Shown here piece after piece: positions 16,634-25,466 of a stretch of DNA of 64,000 bases; position 1 is the stretch's first letter, and every line of letters starts with the position of its first letter. The notes under the pieces are model-generated. The model did not search any database, was not told the origin of the DNA, and saw only the letters and a program-made list of their open reading frames with translations. The stretch covers positions 1,412,216 to 1,476,215 of the forward strand of contig VXMB01000009.1 in NCBI GenBank assembly GCA_009841265.1, given 5' to 3'. Source of the stretch: Gemmatimonadota bacterium. GTDB lineage: Bacteria > JAAXHH01. The position numbers and the translations under genes are program-made.

Positions 16634-18583
16634 ATGACCAAGCTGACCACGAAACCCATATCCCTTAAAACGGCCGGACTGGGTCTGGCCTTCGCCTGTT
16701 TCGTCGCCTTCTGGGGACAGCACGCCTCGGCGCAGTTGAATTACAACTATCTGACCTTCCCCCAGATGCCGCTGTGCCTGGTCGTTCCCTTCGTCTTCCT
16801 GGTCCTTCTTCCGAACGTACTGATCCGCGCCATAAACCGGGACGCCGCGCTCACGAGGCCGGAACTCCTGGTCATCTTCGCCATGGGACTGATCGCGGCC
16901 ATGGTGCCCGACTGGGGGATGGTCCGCTATCTCATCAGCGTCATCACCGCGCCGCACTACTTCGCCAGTCCGGAGAACCAGTGGGAGGCGCACTTCTTCG
17001 CCTACCTGCCGGAATGGACGGTCATTCCCAACGACAAGGGGCAGGTTTCCGATTTCTTTGCGGGACGGCCGTCCGGAATGCCGATTCCGTGGCAGGACTG
17101 GGTCATCCCGCTCTTCTGGTGGATGTCGGCCCTGGGCGCGCTGCTCTTCATCGGCGCCTGCCTGGTCGTGATCTTCCGGAAGCAGTGGGTGGAACACGAA
17201 CGGCTTCAGTTTCCCATGGGCGAGGTGGTGCTCCGCCTGCTCGAGACCGATCAAGGCGCGTCCGGGCCGTCCGGGAGGTGGCCGGCCCTCTTCGGTAACC
17301 GGCTGTTCCAGGTCGGCTTCGCGGCCAGCCTGGCCGTCATGACCTGGAACATCATCGGCTTCTGGGGCGTGCTGCCCCACATCCCCCTTCCCGGTCCGGT
17401 ATTCAACGTGGTCATCGACCCGGCCTACCCGCCCATCGCCATCCGGCTCGTGCCCTACGTGCTGTGTTTCGCCTTCTTCGTCAATGTCGAGATCCTCTTC
17501 AGCGTCTGGTTCTTCCAGGTGCTGGGCATCCTGGAAACCGGTCTGCTCAACCGTTTCGGCGTGGTTTCGCCTGCCGAGACGATCGTGCCCCGCGGCCTGG
17601 TGGCCATCCAGTTCTGCGGCGGACTGATCATGTTCGCCCTGATCAGCGTCTGGATGGCCAGGAAACACATGGGGAACGTCCTTCGGAAGTCCCTCGGCAG
17701 GAAAAGCGACCTGTGCGACGAGAACGAAATGTTCTCCTACCGCACGGCGGTCATCGGCCTGGTACTGGGCTTGCTCTTCATGACCGCCTGGCTGCACGCC
17801 ATCGGATTCTCCGTCCCCGTCGCCCTGCTCTTCCTGTTCCTCCTGCTGGTATTCTATTTCGGCATCGCGCGCATCCTCGCCGAAGCGGGCCTGATCAACC
17901 TCGACCTGCCGATCAACGCCCACGCCTTCACGGTGGGGATGGTGGGCTCGGCCAACCTGTCCGGGTCGACGCTGACCGGTCTCGGACTGACCAACGTCTT
18001 CGCGCGGAACTGGCGGACATTTACGATGGTGGGGCTTTCACACGTCGCTTTCTGGCGGAACTATCTCGGGGAGAACCGAGGACGTCTGTTCCTGCTCGTG
18101 ATGCTCGCGTTCGTCAGCGGGACGGCGATCTCGACAGGATACGTCGTCTACTCCGGGTACGCGGAGGGTGCGGACAACCTGCATATCAATCTGAGGAACA
18201 CGGGGAACCTGTTCTTCGACCTGGTGGTGAAGTGGATGAAGAACGCCACGCAGGTCACCGCCCTCGAAATCCTGTTTCTCACGGTCGGCATGGCCGTAAG
18301 CAGCCTCCTTGCCCTGGGCAGGTACCTCTTCTACTGGTGGCCGCTCAATCCCATCGGTTTCGCCATCGGCGCTTCGGGGCCTATACGGGGGCTTACCTTC
18401 ACCCTCTTCGTCGCGTGGCTCGTCCAGGTCATCCTGCTCCGCATCGGCGGCGTCCGGCTGTACCGGAAAGCGCAACCGCTTTTCCTGGGTATCCTCGTCG
18501 GTTACGTGGCCGGGGTCCTGGCCGCCTATATCGTCGATACGATTTACTTCCCGGACACGCCGCACATCACCGAGATCTTCTAG
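16634..18583 (+). CDS. DUF6785-type multi-spanning membrane protein
   Basis: A 649-residue integral membrane protein with about 14 hydrophobic segments. I recognise it as the DUF6785/DUF6784 family, common in uncultured bacteria and of unknown function; a transporter role is plausible but unproven. Shared blocks with the paralogue downstream include PLFWWM, VVIFRKQWVEHERL and ILAEAGLINLDLPIN. Its start is preceded by a short degenerate repeat (GGGCGCGACCAG-like units) and only a weak ribosome-binding site. It follows the sulfatase-isomerase-SDR genes in the same direction, so it may import or export their substrate. Confidence 0.75.
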   Translation: MTKLTTKPISLKTAGLGLAFACFVAFWGQHASAQLNYNYLTFPQMPLCLVVPFVFLVLLPNVLIRAINRDAALTRPELLVIFAMGLIAAMVPDWGMVRYLISVITAPHYFASPENQWEAHFFAYLPEWTVIPNDKGQVSDFFAGRPSGMPIPWQDWVIPLFWWMSALGALLFIGACLVVIFRKQWVEHERLQFPMGEVVLRLLETDQGASGPSGRWPALFGNRLFQVGFAASLAVMTWNIIGFWGVLPHIPLPGPVFNVVIDPAYPPIAIRLVPYVLCFAFFVNVEILFSVWFFQVLGILETGLLNRFGVVSPAETIVPRGLVAIQFCGGLIMFALISVWMARKHMGNVLRKSLGRKSDLCDENEMFSYRTAVIGLVLGLLFMTAWLHAIGFSVPVALLFLFLLLVFYFGIARILAEAGLINLDLPINAHAFTVGMVGSANLSGSTLTGLGLTNVFARNWRTFTMVGLSHVAFWRNYLGENRGRLFLLVMLAFVSGTAISTGYVVYSGYAEGADNLHINLRNTGNLFFDLVVKWMKNATQVTALEILFLTVGMAVSSLLALGRYLFYWWPLNPIGFAIGASGPIRGLTFTLFVAWLVQVILLRIGGVRLYRKAQPLFLGILVGYVAGVLAAYIVDTIYFPDTPHITEIF

Positions 18584-18638
18584 GCTGCCCGCGACGGCCG
18601 CCCTGGACGGTCGCGTGGGGACGACCACTCCGGCAGGC

Positions 18639-20597
18639 CTACCAGTTGTGCACGTTGTGTCCCTGGCCCGGGAACCAGATGACATCGACGACCAGGGAGA
18701 GGGTCACGCCCACCGCGTAACCCAGCAGCACGCCGATCACCGCCGGCTGCATCCTCCGGTACATTTCGAAGCCGCCCAGGCGCAGCAACAGCACCTTGAT
18801 CAGCCAGATCGTGAAGATCGACGTGATTTCGAAGTTGATGATGTCCGCGTAGGCTACGACGTAGCCGATGGGATGGAAGGGCCAGCCGGGGAAGCGGTAC
18901 TGCATGAACAGGAGACCCGTGGTGATCCCAGCGCCCAGGAGCAGGAAATAGATCTCCTCGTAGGACAGGGTGTAGGGATTGTTGAACCACGTGGCCAACT
19001 GGTCGTAGAAACCCTCGGCCCGGAGCGGCGCGAAATCATGGGCGCCCGTCCCGGAGGCCCCGGCGTAGATCGTATAGCCGTTCGTGACGATGAAGGTCAG
19101 TACCAGCACCGCGCCTACCGCGGCAAACAGACCCTTTCTGGACCGGGTAAACCCTTCGGATACCTTCAGGCCGTGTATCAGGGAAGAAAGACCGATGCCC
19201 CGGTGGTTGTGAGAGACGGCGTGGGTGAGTCCCAGGGCCGTGAGATTCGAGGGCGAGAGGTTGGTCGATCCGATGACGCCCACCGTCATTTCGTTCGAAT
19301 TGACCGGGAGGTCGAGAAAGACCAACCCGGTCTCGGCGACGATGCGGGTGACGCCGATGTACAGCGCCAGGGTGATCGCGAGGAAGAGCACCGCCACGTC
19401 GACCGACATGCCCATGCGGTTCAACCAGAACAGCAGGTAGCACAAGCCGCCCGCCAGTCCAAGCAATGCCGTGCGGTAGGACAGCAATTCCATGGAATCG
19501 TCGAGTTCCGGCGCACGGCCCAAAGCCTTGCGCCACACGGCCTTCAGGTGATGCCTGCCGATCCACAGGCCCCAGAGCACGAATACCCAGAACCCGCCGA
19601 AATGCTGGGTCTTTACGATGAACCCGGAGCCGCCGGCCATACCCGACGCCGATACGCCCAGCTGGTTGAGCAGGCTGATTTCCAGCAACGCGAGGAGGTG
19701 GAAGAACCATATGCTGAAGAGCACCTTGAGGTCGGCGAAGTAGGCGAAACACATCATGAAGAGATTGAACTGCACCTGGGTCTCGGGAACGGACTGCGCC
19801 AGTTGGATCTGCGTTCGGAAGGGCGCGCCGACGGGTATGGCCGGTACGTAACCGAAATAGGCCAGGCAGTTCCAGGCCAGCAGGGCGAAGGTGACCCCGA
19901 ATCCCACCTGGAAGTACCGGTTCGCCATGAATGCCGGCATGATGCCACCCCGGGTCGTCCCCGCGATCAGCATCGACGGAATCTGGACCGCGGGGAAGGA
20001 CAGCCGCTCGTGCTCGACCCACTGACGGCGGAAAATCACCGCAATACAGGCCATGACCAGGAACAGCGCCGCCAGCATGCACATCCACCAGAAGAGGGGA
20101 ACGATCCAGTCGACCCACAGCAGGACGCTCTGGCTGGCGCCTTCGTAGAACCCCGTCGCGGCCCCGAGATCGTCCCGGACGACCAGCCAGCCCGGCAGAT
20201 GGGGAAAGAAAGTGTCCGCCCATCGGTTCTCCGGCGTGGCGTAGTAGAACGGCGACGCGAGGATGCCGACGAAGTAGTCCACGAAGGCCTTGCCCGGTAT
20301 TGTCGACGAGACCAGGCAGAAGACGAAGAGCACGGCCAGTTCACCCGCGGAAAACGCCCGTTCGGGTCGCCACCTGCGCAGGGGGATCTGCACGCAGAAG
20401 ATCACGACGAGGAAGGAAACCAGCGCCGCGATCGAGAGATGGCTCAGGGTGAGCCTCGGGCCGTGCATGACGTAATTGGTGTGGGGCGTCCAGATCGCGA
20501 TGAACACGGCGAGCGCGCTGCCCAGGATGAGCACCCTGGGGGTCAGGCCGTTCACGGTTTGGTTGGAGGGTGAAACCTGGTTTGAATCGGTCGACAT
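18639..20597 (-). CDS. DUF6785-type membrane protein, paralogue
   Basis: A 652-residue paralogue of the preceding gene, facing it tail to tail with 55 bp between the stops. It has the same predicted topology and conserved blocks (PLFWWM, VIFRRQWVEHERL, IVAETGLVFLDLPVN), but the overall sequences have diverged widely. The gap between the stops contains a weak GC-rich inverted repeat without a T-run. The two may be transporters for related compounds, or two subunits; the sequence alone does not decide. The upstream side is divergent from the succinate dehydrogenase genes. Confidence 0.75.
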   Translation of the reverse strand: MSTDSNQVSPSNQTVNGLTPRVLILGSALAVFIAIWTPHTNYVMHGPRLTLSHLSIAALVSFLVVIFCVQIPLRRWRPERAFSAGELAVLFVFCLVSSTIPGKAFVDYFVGILASPFYYATPENRWADTFFPHLPGWLVVRDDLGAATGFYEGASQSVLLWVDWIVPLFWWMCMLAALFLVMACIAVIFRRQWVEHERLSFPAVQIPSMLIAGTTRGGIMPAFMANRYFQVGFGVTFALLAWNCLAYFGYVPAIPVGAPFRTQIQLAQSVPETQVQFNLFMMCFAYFADLKVLFSIWFFHLLALLEISLLNQLGVSASGMAGGSGFIVKTQHFGGFWVFVLWGLWIGRHHLKAVWRKALGRAPELDDSMELLSYRTALLGLAGGLCYLLFWLNRMGMSVDVAVLFLAITLALYIGVTRIVAETGLVFLDLPVNSNEMTVGVIGSTNLSPSNLTALGLTHAVSHNHRGIGLSSLIHGLKVSEGFTRSRKGLFAAVGAVLVLTFIVTNGYTIYAGASGTGAHDFAPLRAEGFYDQLATWFNNPYTLSYEEIYFLLLGAGITTGLLFMQYRFPGWPFHPIGYVVAYADIINFEITSIFTIWLIKVLLLRLGGFEMYRRMQPAVIGVLLGYAVGVTLSLVVDVIWFPGQGHNVHNW

Positions 20598-20746
20598 CTG
20601 GGGATGTTGATTCCAAATCTGCGGGGTGAATCGTTACCCATGGCGTGCTGGCACGGCGTCGCGAATACGGGTTTTCAATATATCCCCCTACCGCCGGTTT
20701 CGGCTATTGATTTATGCGGGAATATGCGGTCGTAAACCACCGGGAT

Positions 20747-20782
20747 GGGCCTCGCGGCCATGGCACGCAGGCCCGTTTTTTT
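20747..20782 (+). terminator. Terminator-like hairpin in a divergent intergenic region
   Basis: GGGCCT (20747-20752) pairs with AGGCCC (20769-20774) around a 16-base loop that itself contains CGGCCATGG, and seven T residues follow at 20776-20782. It has the form of an intrinsic terminator on the plus strand. No plus-strand gene precedes it, and sdhC begins about 100 bp downstream. It could attenuate an sdh leader or end a short RNA. Confidence 0.4.
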
Positions 20783-20877
20783 CTATTGCCTTGCGGCCGC
20801 TCATCATCTACTTTGCGCTAATGTGTTTTGTCTGTGAAATCCGGCCGATTAACGATCTGGTTTCAAGAGGATAACCT

Positions 20878-21681
20878 ATGTCGACAACCGGTGTTTCGCT
20901 GAAGGCCAGCGGTTTCGGCCAGACGCGCCGCAGAGACGCCTGGTGGGTGCAGCAGTTGGTGACATTGGGCGTATTCTCCGCCTTCGTCGTCTACTCCACG
21001 TGGGCGGCCTTTCAGGGCGAGTTCTACGCCTGGGGGCCCTATCTTTCGCCCTTCTATTCGCCCGAAATCTTCGGCAGTTCGTCCCATGCGCTGTTCGGTC
21101 CCAGGCCCGAATGGTGGCCGGCCATGCTCCCGTTCTCACCGGCCTTCCTGATCCTCTGGGCGCCTGCCGGATTCCGCATCACCTGCTACTACTACCGGGG
21201 GGCGTACTACAAGGCCTTCTGGGCCGACCCGCCTTCCTGCAGCGTTTCCGAACCGAGAAAGAAATACCGGGGCGAACAGTCCTTTCCGCTCATCCTCCAG
21301 AACATTCACCGGTACTTTCTCTACGCGGTGTTCATCATCTGGATCTTCCTGGCTCACGACGCCTGGAAGGCCCTGTGGTTCACGGACGCGGCGACCGGTG
21401 AGACGACCTTCGGCATCGGGATCGGCACCCTGGTGTTGACCCTGAACGTCATCCTTCTGGGTGGCTACCAGTTCGGCTGCCACTCGCTGCGCCACCTGAT
21501 CGGCGGCAACCTGGACCTCCTTTCGAAAGCGCCCGTGCGACACGCGGGTTATAATTGCGTTTCGTGCCTGAACAGAGGACACATGAACTGGGCCTGGCTC
21601 AGTCTTGTCTGGGTTGCTTTCGCGGATGTATACGTACGCCTGGTGGCCATGGGCGTGTGGACGGATTGGAGAATCCTTTAA
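20878..21681 (+). CDS. sdhC: Succinate dehydrogenase membrane anchor subunit
   Basis: A 267-residue membrane protein with about five hydrophobic spans. It lies directly before the flavoprotein gene, which it overlaps by one base (TAATG). I read it as the single large anchor of a succinate:quinone oxidoreductase, in length and gene order like the actinobacterial Sdh1 type (anchor, flavoprotein, iron-sulfur). Histidines in IHRYFLY and FGCHSLRHL are candidates for haem or quinone contact. No separate sdhD is present. AGAGGAT precedes the ATG. The assignment rests on context more than on motifs. Confidence 0.75.
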   Translation: MSTTGVSLKASGFGQTRRRDAWWVQQLVTLGVFSAFVVYSTWAAFQGEFYAWGPYLSPFYSPEIFGSSSHALFGPRPEWWPAMLPFSPAFLILWAPAGFRITCYYYRGAYYKAFWADPPSCSVSEPRKKYRGEQSFPLILQNIHRYFLYAVFIIWIFLAHDAWKALWFTDAATGETTFGIGIGTLVLTLNVILLGGYQFGCHSLRHLIGGNLDLLSKAPVRHAGYNCVSCLNRGHMNWAWLSLVWVAFADVYVRLVAMGVWTDWRIL

Positions 21682-23495
21682 TGGCGGAATACCAGAGCCA
21701 CGAACATGACGTGCTGGTGATCGGCGCCGGCGGCGCCGGACTCCGGGCGGCCATTGAAGCCTCGGCCACCGGGGTATCGGTGGGATTGGTTTGCAAGTCC
21801 CTGCTGGGCAAGGCCCATACGGTCATGGCCGAAGGGGGCGTGGCCGCGGCGCTGGCCAACGTGGACGACCGGGACGGCTGGAGCGTCCACTTCGCCGATA
21901 CGATGCGGGGCGGACAGTACCTGAGCAACTGGCGTATGGCCGAGCTGCACGCAAGGGAAGCGCCGGACCGCGTTCGGGAGTTGGAAGCCTGGGGCGCCCT
22001 GTTCGACCGGACGGCCGACGGCCGCATCCTGCAGCGCAACTTCGGCGGCCACAAATATCCGCGCCTTGCGCACGTGGGCGACCGCACCGGCCTGGAGATG
22101 ATCCGCACCCTCCAGGACTACGGGATCCACCAGGGCATGGAAGTGTACATGGAACACGCCATCGTCGCCCTGTTGAAGGACGGCGACCGGGTCGTGGGCG
22201 CCTTCGGATACGACCGGGAGCGGGGACGGTTCCGGGTTTTCCACGCGAAAGCGGTCATCCTGGCCACGGGCGGCATCGGCCGAGCCTTCAAGATCACGAG
22301 CAACAGCTGGGAATATACGGGGGACGGCCACGGCCTGGCCTACGACGCCGGGGCCGCGCTGCTGGACATGGAGTTCGTGCAGTTTCACCCGACGGGCATG
22401 GTCTGGCCGCCGAGCGTGCGGGGCATCCTGGTGACAGAGGGCGTCCGCGGCGAGGGCGGCATCCTGACGAACAGCGAAGGCAACCGTTTCATGTTCGACG
22501 ACATCCCCGACCTCTACAAGAACTCGACGGCGGACAACCCCGAAGAGGGCTGGATCTATACGCAGGGGGACAAGGAAGCCCGCCGGCCGCCTGAACTGCT
22601 GACGCGAGACCACGTAGCCCGCTGCATCGTCCGGGAAATCCGGGAGGGCCGCGGATCGCCCCACGACGGGGTCTACCTCGACATTTCGTGGATCAGGGAG
22701 AAGCTTTCCAACGCCGAAGAACATATCAAGCGCAAACTGCCCAGCATGTACCACCAGTTCAAGCAACTCGCCGACATCGACATTACGAAGGAGGCCATGG
22801 AAGTCGGGCCGACAACACACTACGTGATGGGCGGCGTGCTCGTGGACGCCGACACGCAGATGTCGACCGTGCCCGGCCTATTCGCCGCCGGAGAATGCGC
22901 GGCGGGCCTGCACGGGGCCAACCGGCTGGGCGGCAATTCGCTCTCCGACCTGCTGGTCTTCGGCCAGCGTGCCGGCAAGTACGCCGCGGAGTACGCACGT
23001 GAGCACGGCAACGGCGCGATCGACGACGGCCAGGTCGAGGCAGCCGTTGGCGAGACCCTGGCGCCCTTCGACCGCGAGCAAAGCGGCGAGAACCCCTTCG
23101 AGATTCAATACGAACTGCAGGAACGGATGCAGGAACTCGTCGGCATCGTGCGCAACGAGGGCGACATGCAACGGGCACTCGAGGTCGTCGAAGATCTGCG
23201 TCAGAGGGCCGGTAAAGTCTCCGTAGTCGGCAACCGCGAATACAACCCGGGATGGCACACCGCGCTGGATCTGAAGTTTCTGCTGATCGTCTCGGAGGCG
23301 GTGGCGCGGGCCGCGCTGGAAAGGAAGGAAAGCCGCGGCGCGCACTTCCGGGAAGACTACGAAGATAAGGACGAAGCCTTCGGCAGCCTCAACATCACCC
23401 AGCATAAAGGCGCCGACGGCGAGATGGTGATCAACCGCGTTCCGGTCACACCGCTCCGGGAGGACCTGGCAGCGATCATCGAGGAGAACAGATAA
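21681..23495 (+). CDS. sdhA: Succinate dehydrogenase/fumarate reductase flavoprotein subunit
   Basis: A 604-residue FAD subunit that oxidises succinate to fumarate, or the reverse. The Rossmann motif VIGAGGAGLRAA is at the N-terminus, the AHTVMAEGG block places His46 for covalent FAD attachment, and QFHPTGM and HGANRLGGNSL are diagnostic. The start overlaps the anchor gene stop and its own stop overlaps the iron-sulfur gene start (ATAATG), so the three subunits are coupled. In the cell it sits on the cytoplasmic face of the membrane complex. Confidence 0.97.
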   Translation: MAEYQSHEHDVLVIGAGGAGLRAAIEASATGVSVGLVCKSLLGKAHTVMAEGGVAAALANVDDRDGWSVHFADTMRGGQYLSNWRMAELHAREAPDRVRELEAWGALFDRTADGRILQRNFGGHKYPRLAHVGDRTGLEMIRTLQDYGIHQGMEVYMEHAIVALLKDGDRVVGAFGYDRERGRFRVFHAKAVILATGGIGRAFKITSNSWEYTGDGHGLAYDAGAALLDMEFVQFHPTGMVWPPSVRGILVTEGVRGEGGILTNSEGNRFMFDDIPDLYKNSTADNPEEGWIYTQGDKEARRPPELLTRDHVARCIVREIREGRGSPHDGVYLDISWIREKLSNAEEHIKRKLPSMYHQFKQLADIDITKEAMEVGPTTHYVMGGVLVDADTQMSTVPGLFAAGECAAGLHGANRLGGNSLSDLLVFGQRAGKYAAEYAREHGNGAIDDGQVEAAVGETLAPFDREQSGENPFEIQYELQERMQELVGIVRNEGDMQRALEVVEDLRQRAGKVSVVGNREYNPGWHTALDLKFLLIVSEAVARAALERKESRGAHFREDYEDKDEAFGSLNITQHKGADGEMVINRVPVTPLREDLAAIIEENR

Positions 23496-24256
23496 TGGCG
23501 ACGGCCAACTTCCGAATCTGGCGGGGCGATGGCGAGAGCGGCGGGTTCGAAGACTATTCCACCGAGATCGACGAGGGCATGGTCGTACTGGACGCGGTGC
23601 ACCAGATCCAGGCGGAGTCGGCCCCCGACCTGGCGGTCCGCTGGAACTGCAAGGCCGGCAAGTGCGGCTCCTGTTCCGCCGAGGTCAACGGCCATCCCAA
23701 GCTGATGTGCATGACGCGCATGAGCGACCTGCCCGAGGACGAAACCATCACCATCGAGCCGATGAAGGCCTTCCCGACCATCCGCGACCTGGTGACGGAC
23801 GTATCCTGGAACTTCGAGGCCAAGATGAAGATCAAGCCCTTCAGGCCTCGCAAGCCCGACGCCGAGGACGGCACCTGGCGCATGGACCAGGACGACATCG
23901 AGCGGGTGCAGGAGTTCCGCAAGTGCATCGAGTGCTTTCTCTGCCAGGACGTCTGCCACGTGTTGCGGGAACACGACCTGCACGAGGAGTTCATCGGGCC
24001 TCGCCTCATGGTGCACAACGCCGCCCTGGAGATGCATCCCCTCGACACCGAGGACCGGCTCGGCGACCTCAAGGAAGACCAGGGCATCGGCTACTGCAAC
24101 ATCACCAAGTGCTGCACCCACGTCTGCCCCGAAGAAATCACCATCACGGACAACGCCATCATTCCCCTGAAGGAACGGGTCGTCGGCGAATTCTACGATC
24201 CGCTCAACCGGCTGCTGCGCATCTTCAAGTCGAAGGACAGCGACGAGCCGGCCTAG
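23495..24256 (+). CDS. sdhB: Succinate dehydrogenase/fumarate reductase iron-sulfur subunit
   Basis: A 253-residue electron-transfer subunit. The [2Fe-2S] ligands are Cys52, 57, 60 and 72. The [4Fe-4S] ligands are Cys143, 146, 149 and 153 (CIECFLCQDVC), and the [3Fe-4S] site is formed by Cys200, Cys205/206 and Cys210. It passes electrons from the flavin to quinone in the anchor. Its last codons overlap the end of a small gene on the opposite strand. Confidence 0.95.
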   Translation: MATANFRIWRGDGESGGFEDYSTEIDEGMVVLDAVHQIQAESAPDLAVRWNCKAGKCGSCSAEVNGHPKLMCMTRMSDLPEDETITIEPMKAFPTIRDLVTDVSWNFEAKMKIKPFRPRKPDAEDGTWRMDQDDIERVQEFRKCIECFLCQDVCHVLREHDLHEEFIGPRLMVHNAALEMHPLDTEDRLGDLKEDQGIGYCNITKCCTHVCPEEITITDNAIIPLKERVVGEFYDPLNRLLRIFKSKDSDEPA

Positions 24257-24447
24257 CTTTCGGTCTTGTCTGATCGGCGCAAGACCAGGCCTTCCAGGAT
24301 TCCCTCCACCCTTGCCATACGTTCTCTCAGGTCTGCCTGGCCCTGCTCCAAAGCGACAAGACGAAGATTGATCTCTCGCCTGGACGCGAGAATAAGTCCT
24401 GCCAGGGCAACGCCTACACTGATTATCCCGATCAACTCGACGCTCAT
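24253..24447 (-). CDS. Small membrane-anchored coiled-coil protein
   Basis: A 64-residue protein with one N-terminal transmembrane helix (LIGIISVGVALAGLILA) followed by a charged heptad-like coiled coil (LEQGQADLRERMARVEG). This architecture is recurrent among unannotated small proteins; the function is unknown. Its start overlaps the stop of a 40-residue reading frame (ATGA), and its own end overlaps the tail of sdhB by 4 bp on the other strand. The clear domain logic and the coupling argue that it is real. Confidence 0.65.
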   Translation of the reverse strand: MSVELIGIISVGVALAGLILASRREINLRLVALEQGQADLRERMARVEGILEGLVLRRSDKTES

Positions 24448-24566
24448 TTCAAATCCTCCCGGCGTTCAGGTGTGTTTACCATACGGTCGAAACGATCACG
24501 ACGCTCAGATCGAGGTTTCACGTCCGCATCTGAAACAACTACATCAATTTCAATAGTCGCTGTCAT
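24444..24566 (-). CDS. Predicted 40-residue protein upstream of the coiled-coil gene
   Basis: A short frame encoding MTATIEIDVVVSDADVKPRS followed by a basic, helical tail (RRDRFDRMVNTPERRED). It ends in a 4-bp ATGA overlap with the membrane coiled-coil gene, which is the main reason to accept it. No family is recognised, and the ribosome-binding site is weak. A longer reading begins inside the neighbouring SDR gene and is unlikely. Confidence 0.4.
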   Translation of the reverse strand: MTATIEIDVVVSDADVKPRSERRDRFDRMVNTPERREDLK

Positions 24567-24661
24567 TTGCGGGTTTCTCGTATGAAATAAACAGACCTGA
24601 CGAGAGATCGGGATATAGTCTGCGTTAGTTCGGGTGCGCCACCATAACCGTAGAATTCCGC

Positions 24662-25438
24662 CTAAGCCCATGCCCCCCGCGCCATCAATCCGCCATCCAC
24701 GTTCACCCATTCTCCTGTGATGAAGGAAGCCCGGTCGCTCGCGAGGAAGAGCACCGCGTTGGCGATATCTTCCGGACTGCCCAGACGGTTCACTGCGTGT
24801 CGGGAGGCCATATCCGTCCGTATTTCGTCCTCGTCACCGCCGATTGAATCGATGGCTTCCTGCAGGAGCGGTGTTTCGATGGTGCCCGGGTTGACCGCCA
24901 CCACGCGGATGTTGTCCTCCGCGTAATCCAGGGCCAGTTGGCGCACCAGCGACAGGTCGCCCCCCTTGCTCGCCGCGTAGGCCGAGATGCCCTTGGCCGA
25001 CTGCAGTCCCTGCACGCTGGCCGTGTTGATGATTACGCCGCCGCCCCGCGCTTTCATCACCGGCACGCAGTACTTCACCATCAGGAACCGGCTTTTGAGG
25101 TTCACATCAATGATCCGGTCCCACTGCTCCTCTGAAAGCTCATGGGCGGGCAGGTAGCTCGTGGTGGGCTGGATCCCCACGTTATTGCAGAGGATGTCCA
25201 CCCCGCCCCAGGAATCCGTCGCCGTTTCCACCAGGGACCGGCACACCTCGCTCGTGGTCACGTCGGCATGGACGTAGCGGATGTTGTCGTTCTCGGCGCC
25301 GATCTCCGCGCCGGCGGCATCGTCGATGTCGGCGCACAGGACATGGGCTCCCTCACCGGCAAAGGCGCGGACGATGCCTCCTCCGATGCCTTTTGCGCCG
25401 CCGGTCACGATCACCGCTTTACCTTCGAATGTTGCCAT
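24662..25438 (-). CDS. Short-chain dehydrogenase/reductase
   Basis: A 258-residue classical SDR with VTGGAKGIGGG for cofactor binding, NNVG in place of NNAG, the catalytic Ser in NTASVQG, Tyr and Lys in AYAASKGG, and GEWVNVDGGL near the end. The acidic residue after strand 2 (ADIDD) favours NAD over NADP. AAAGGAG sits well before the ATG. It follows the cyclase-family gene by 28 bp in the same direction. The substrate is unknown. Confidence 0.88.
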   Translation of the reverse strand: MATFEGKAVIVTGGAKGIGGGIVRAFAGEGAHVLCADIDDAAGAEIGAENDNIRYVHADVTTSEVCRSLVETATDSWGGVDILCNNVGIQPTTSYLPAHELSEEQWDRIIDVNLKSRFLMVKYCVPVMKARGGGVIINTASVQGLQSAKGISAYAASKGGDLSLVRQLALDYAEDNIRVVAVNPGTIETPLLQEAIDSIGGDEDEIRTDMASRHAVNRLGSPEDIANAVLFLASDRASFITGEWVNVDGGLMARGAWA

Positions 25439-25466
25439 GACCTGCTCCTTTCATCGTATTCTAATC

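Noticed and set aside
15755..17923. A 722-codon minus-strand open frame
   Set aside because: Antisense to the SDR and the first DUF6785 gene; a charged low-complexity translation with no domain.
18584..18638. Bidirectional terminator between the convergent DUF6785 genes
   Set aside because: Only a short GC-rich inverted repeat (GCGAC/GTCGC) without T-runs is present, too weak to call.
18309..20573. A 754-codon plus-strand open frame
   Set aside because: Antisense to the second DUF6785 gene; no hydrophobic segments or motifs of its own.
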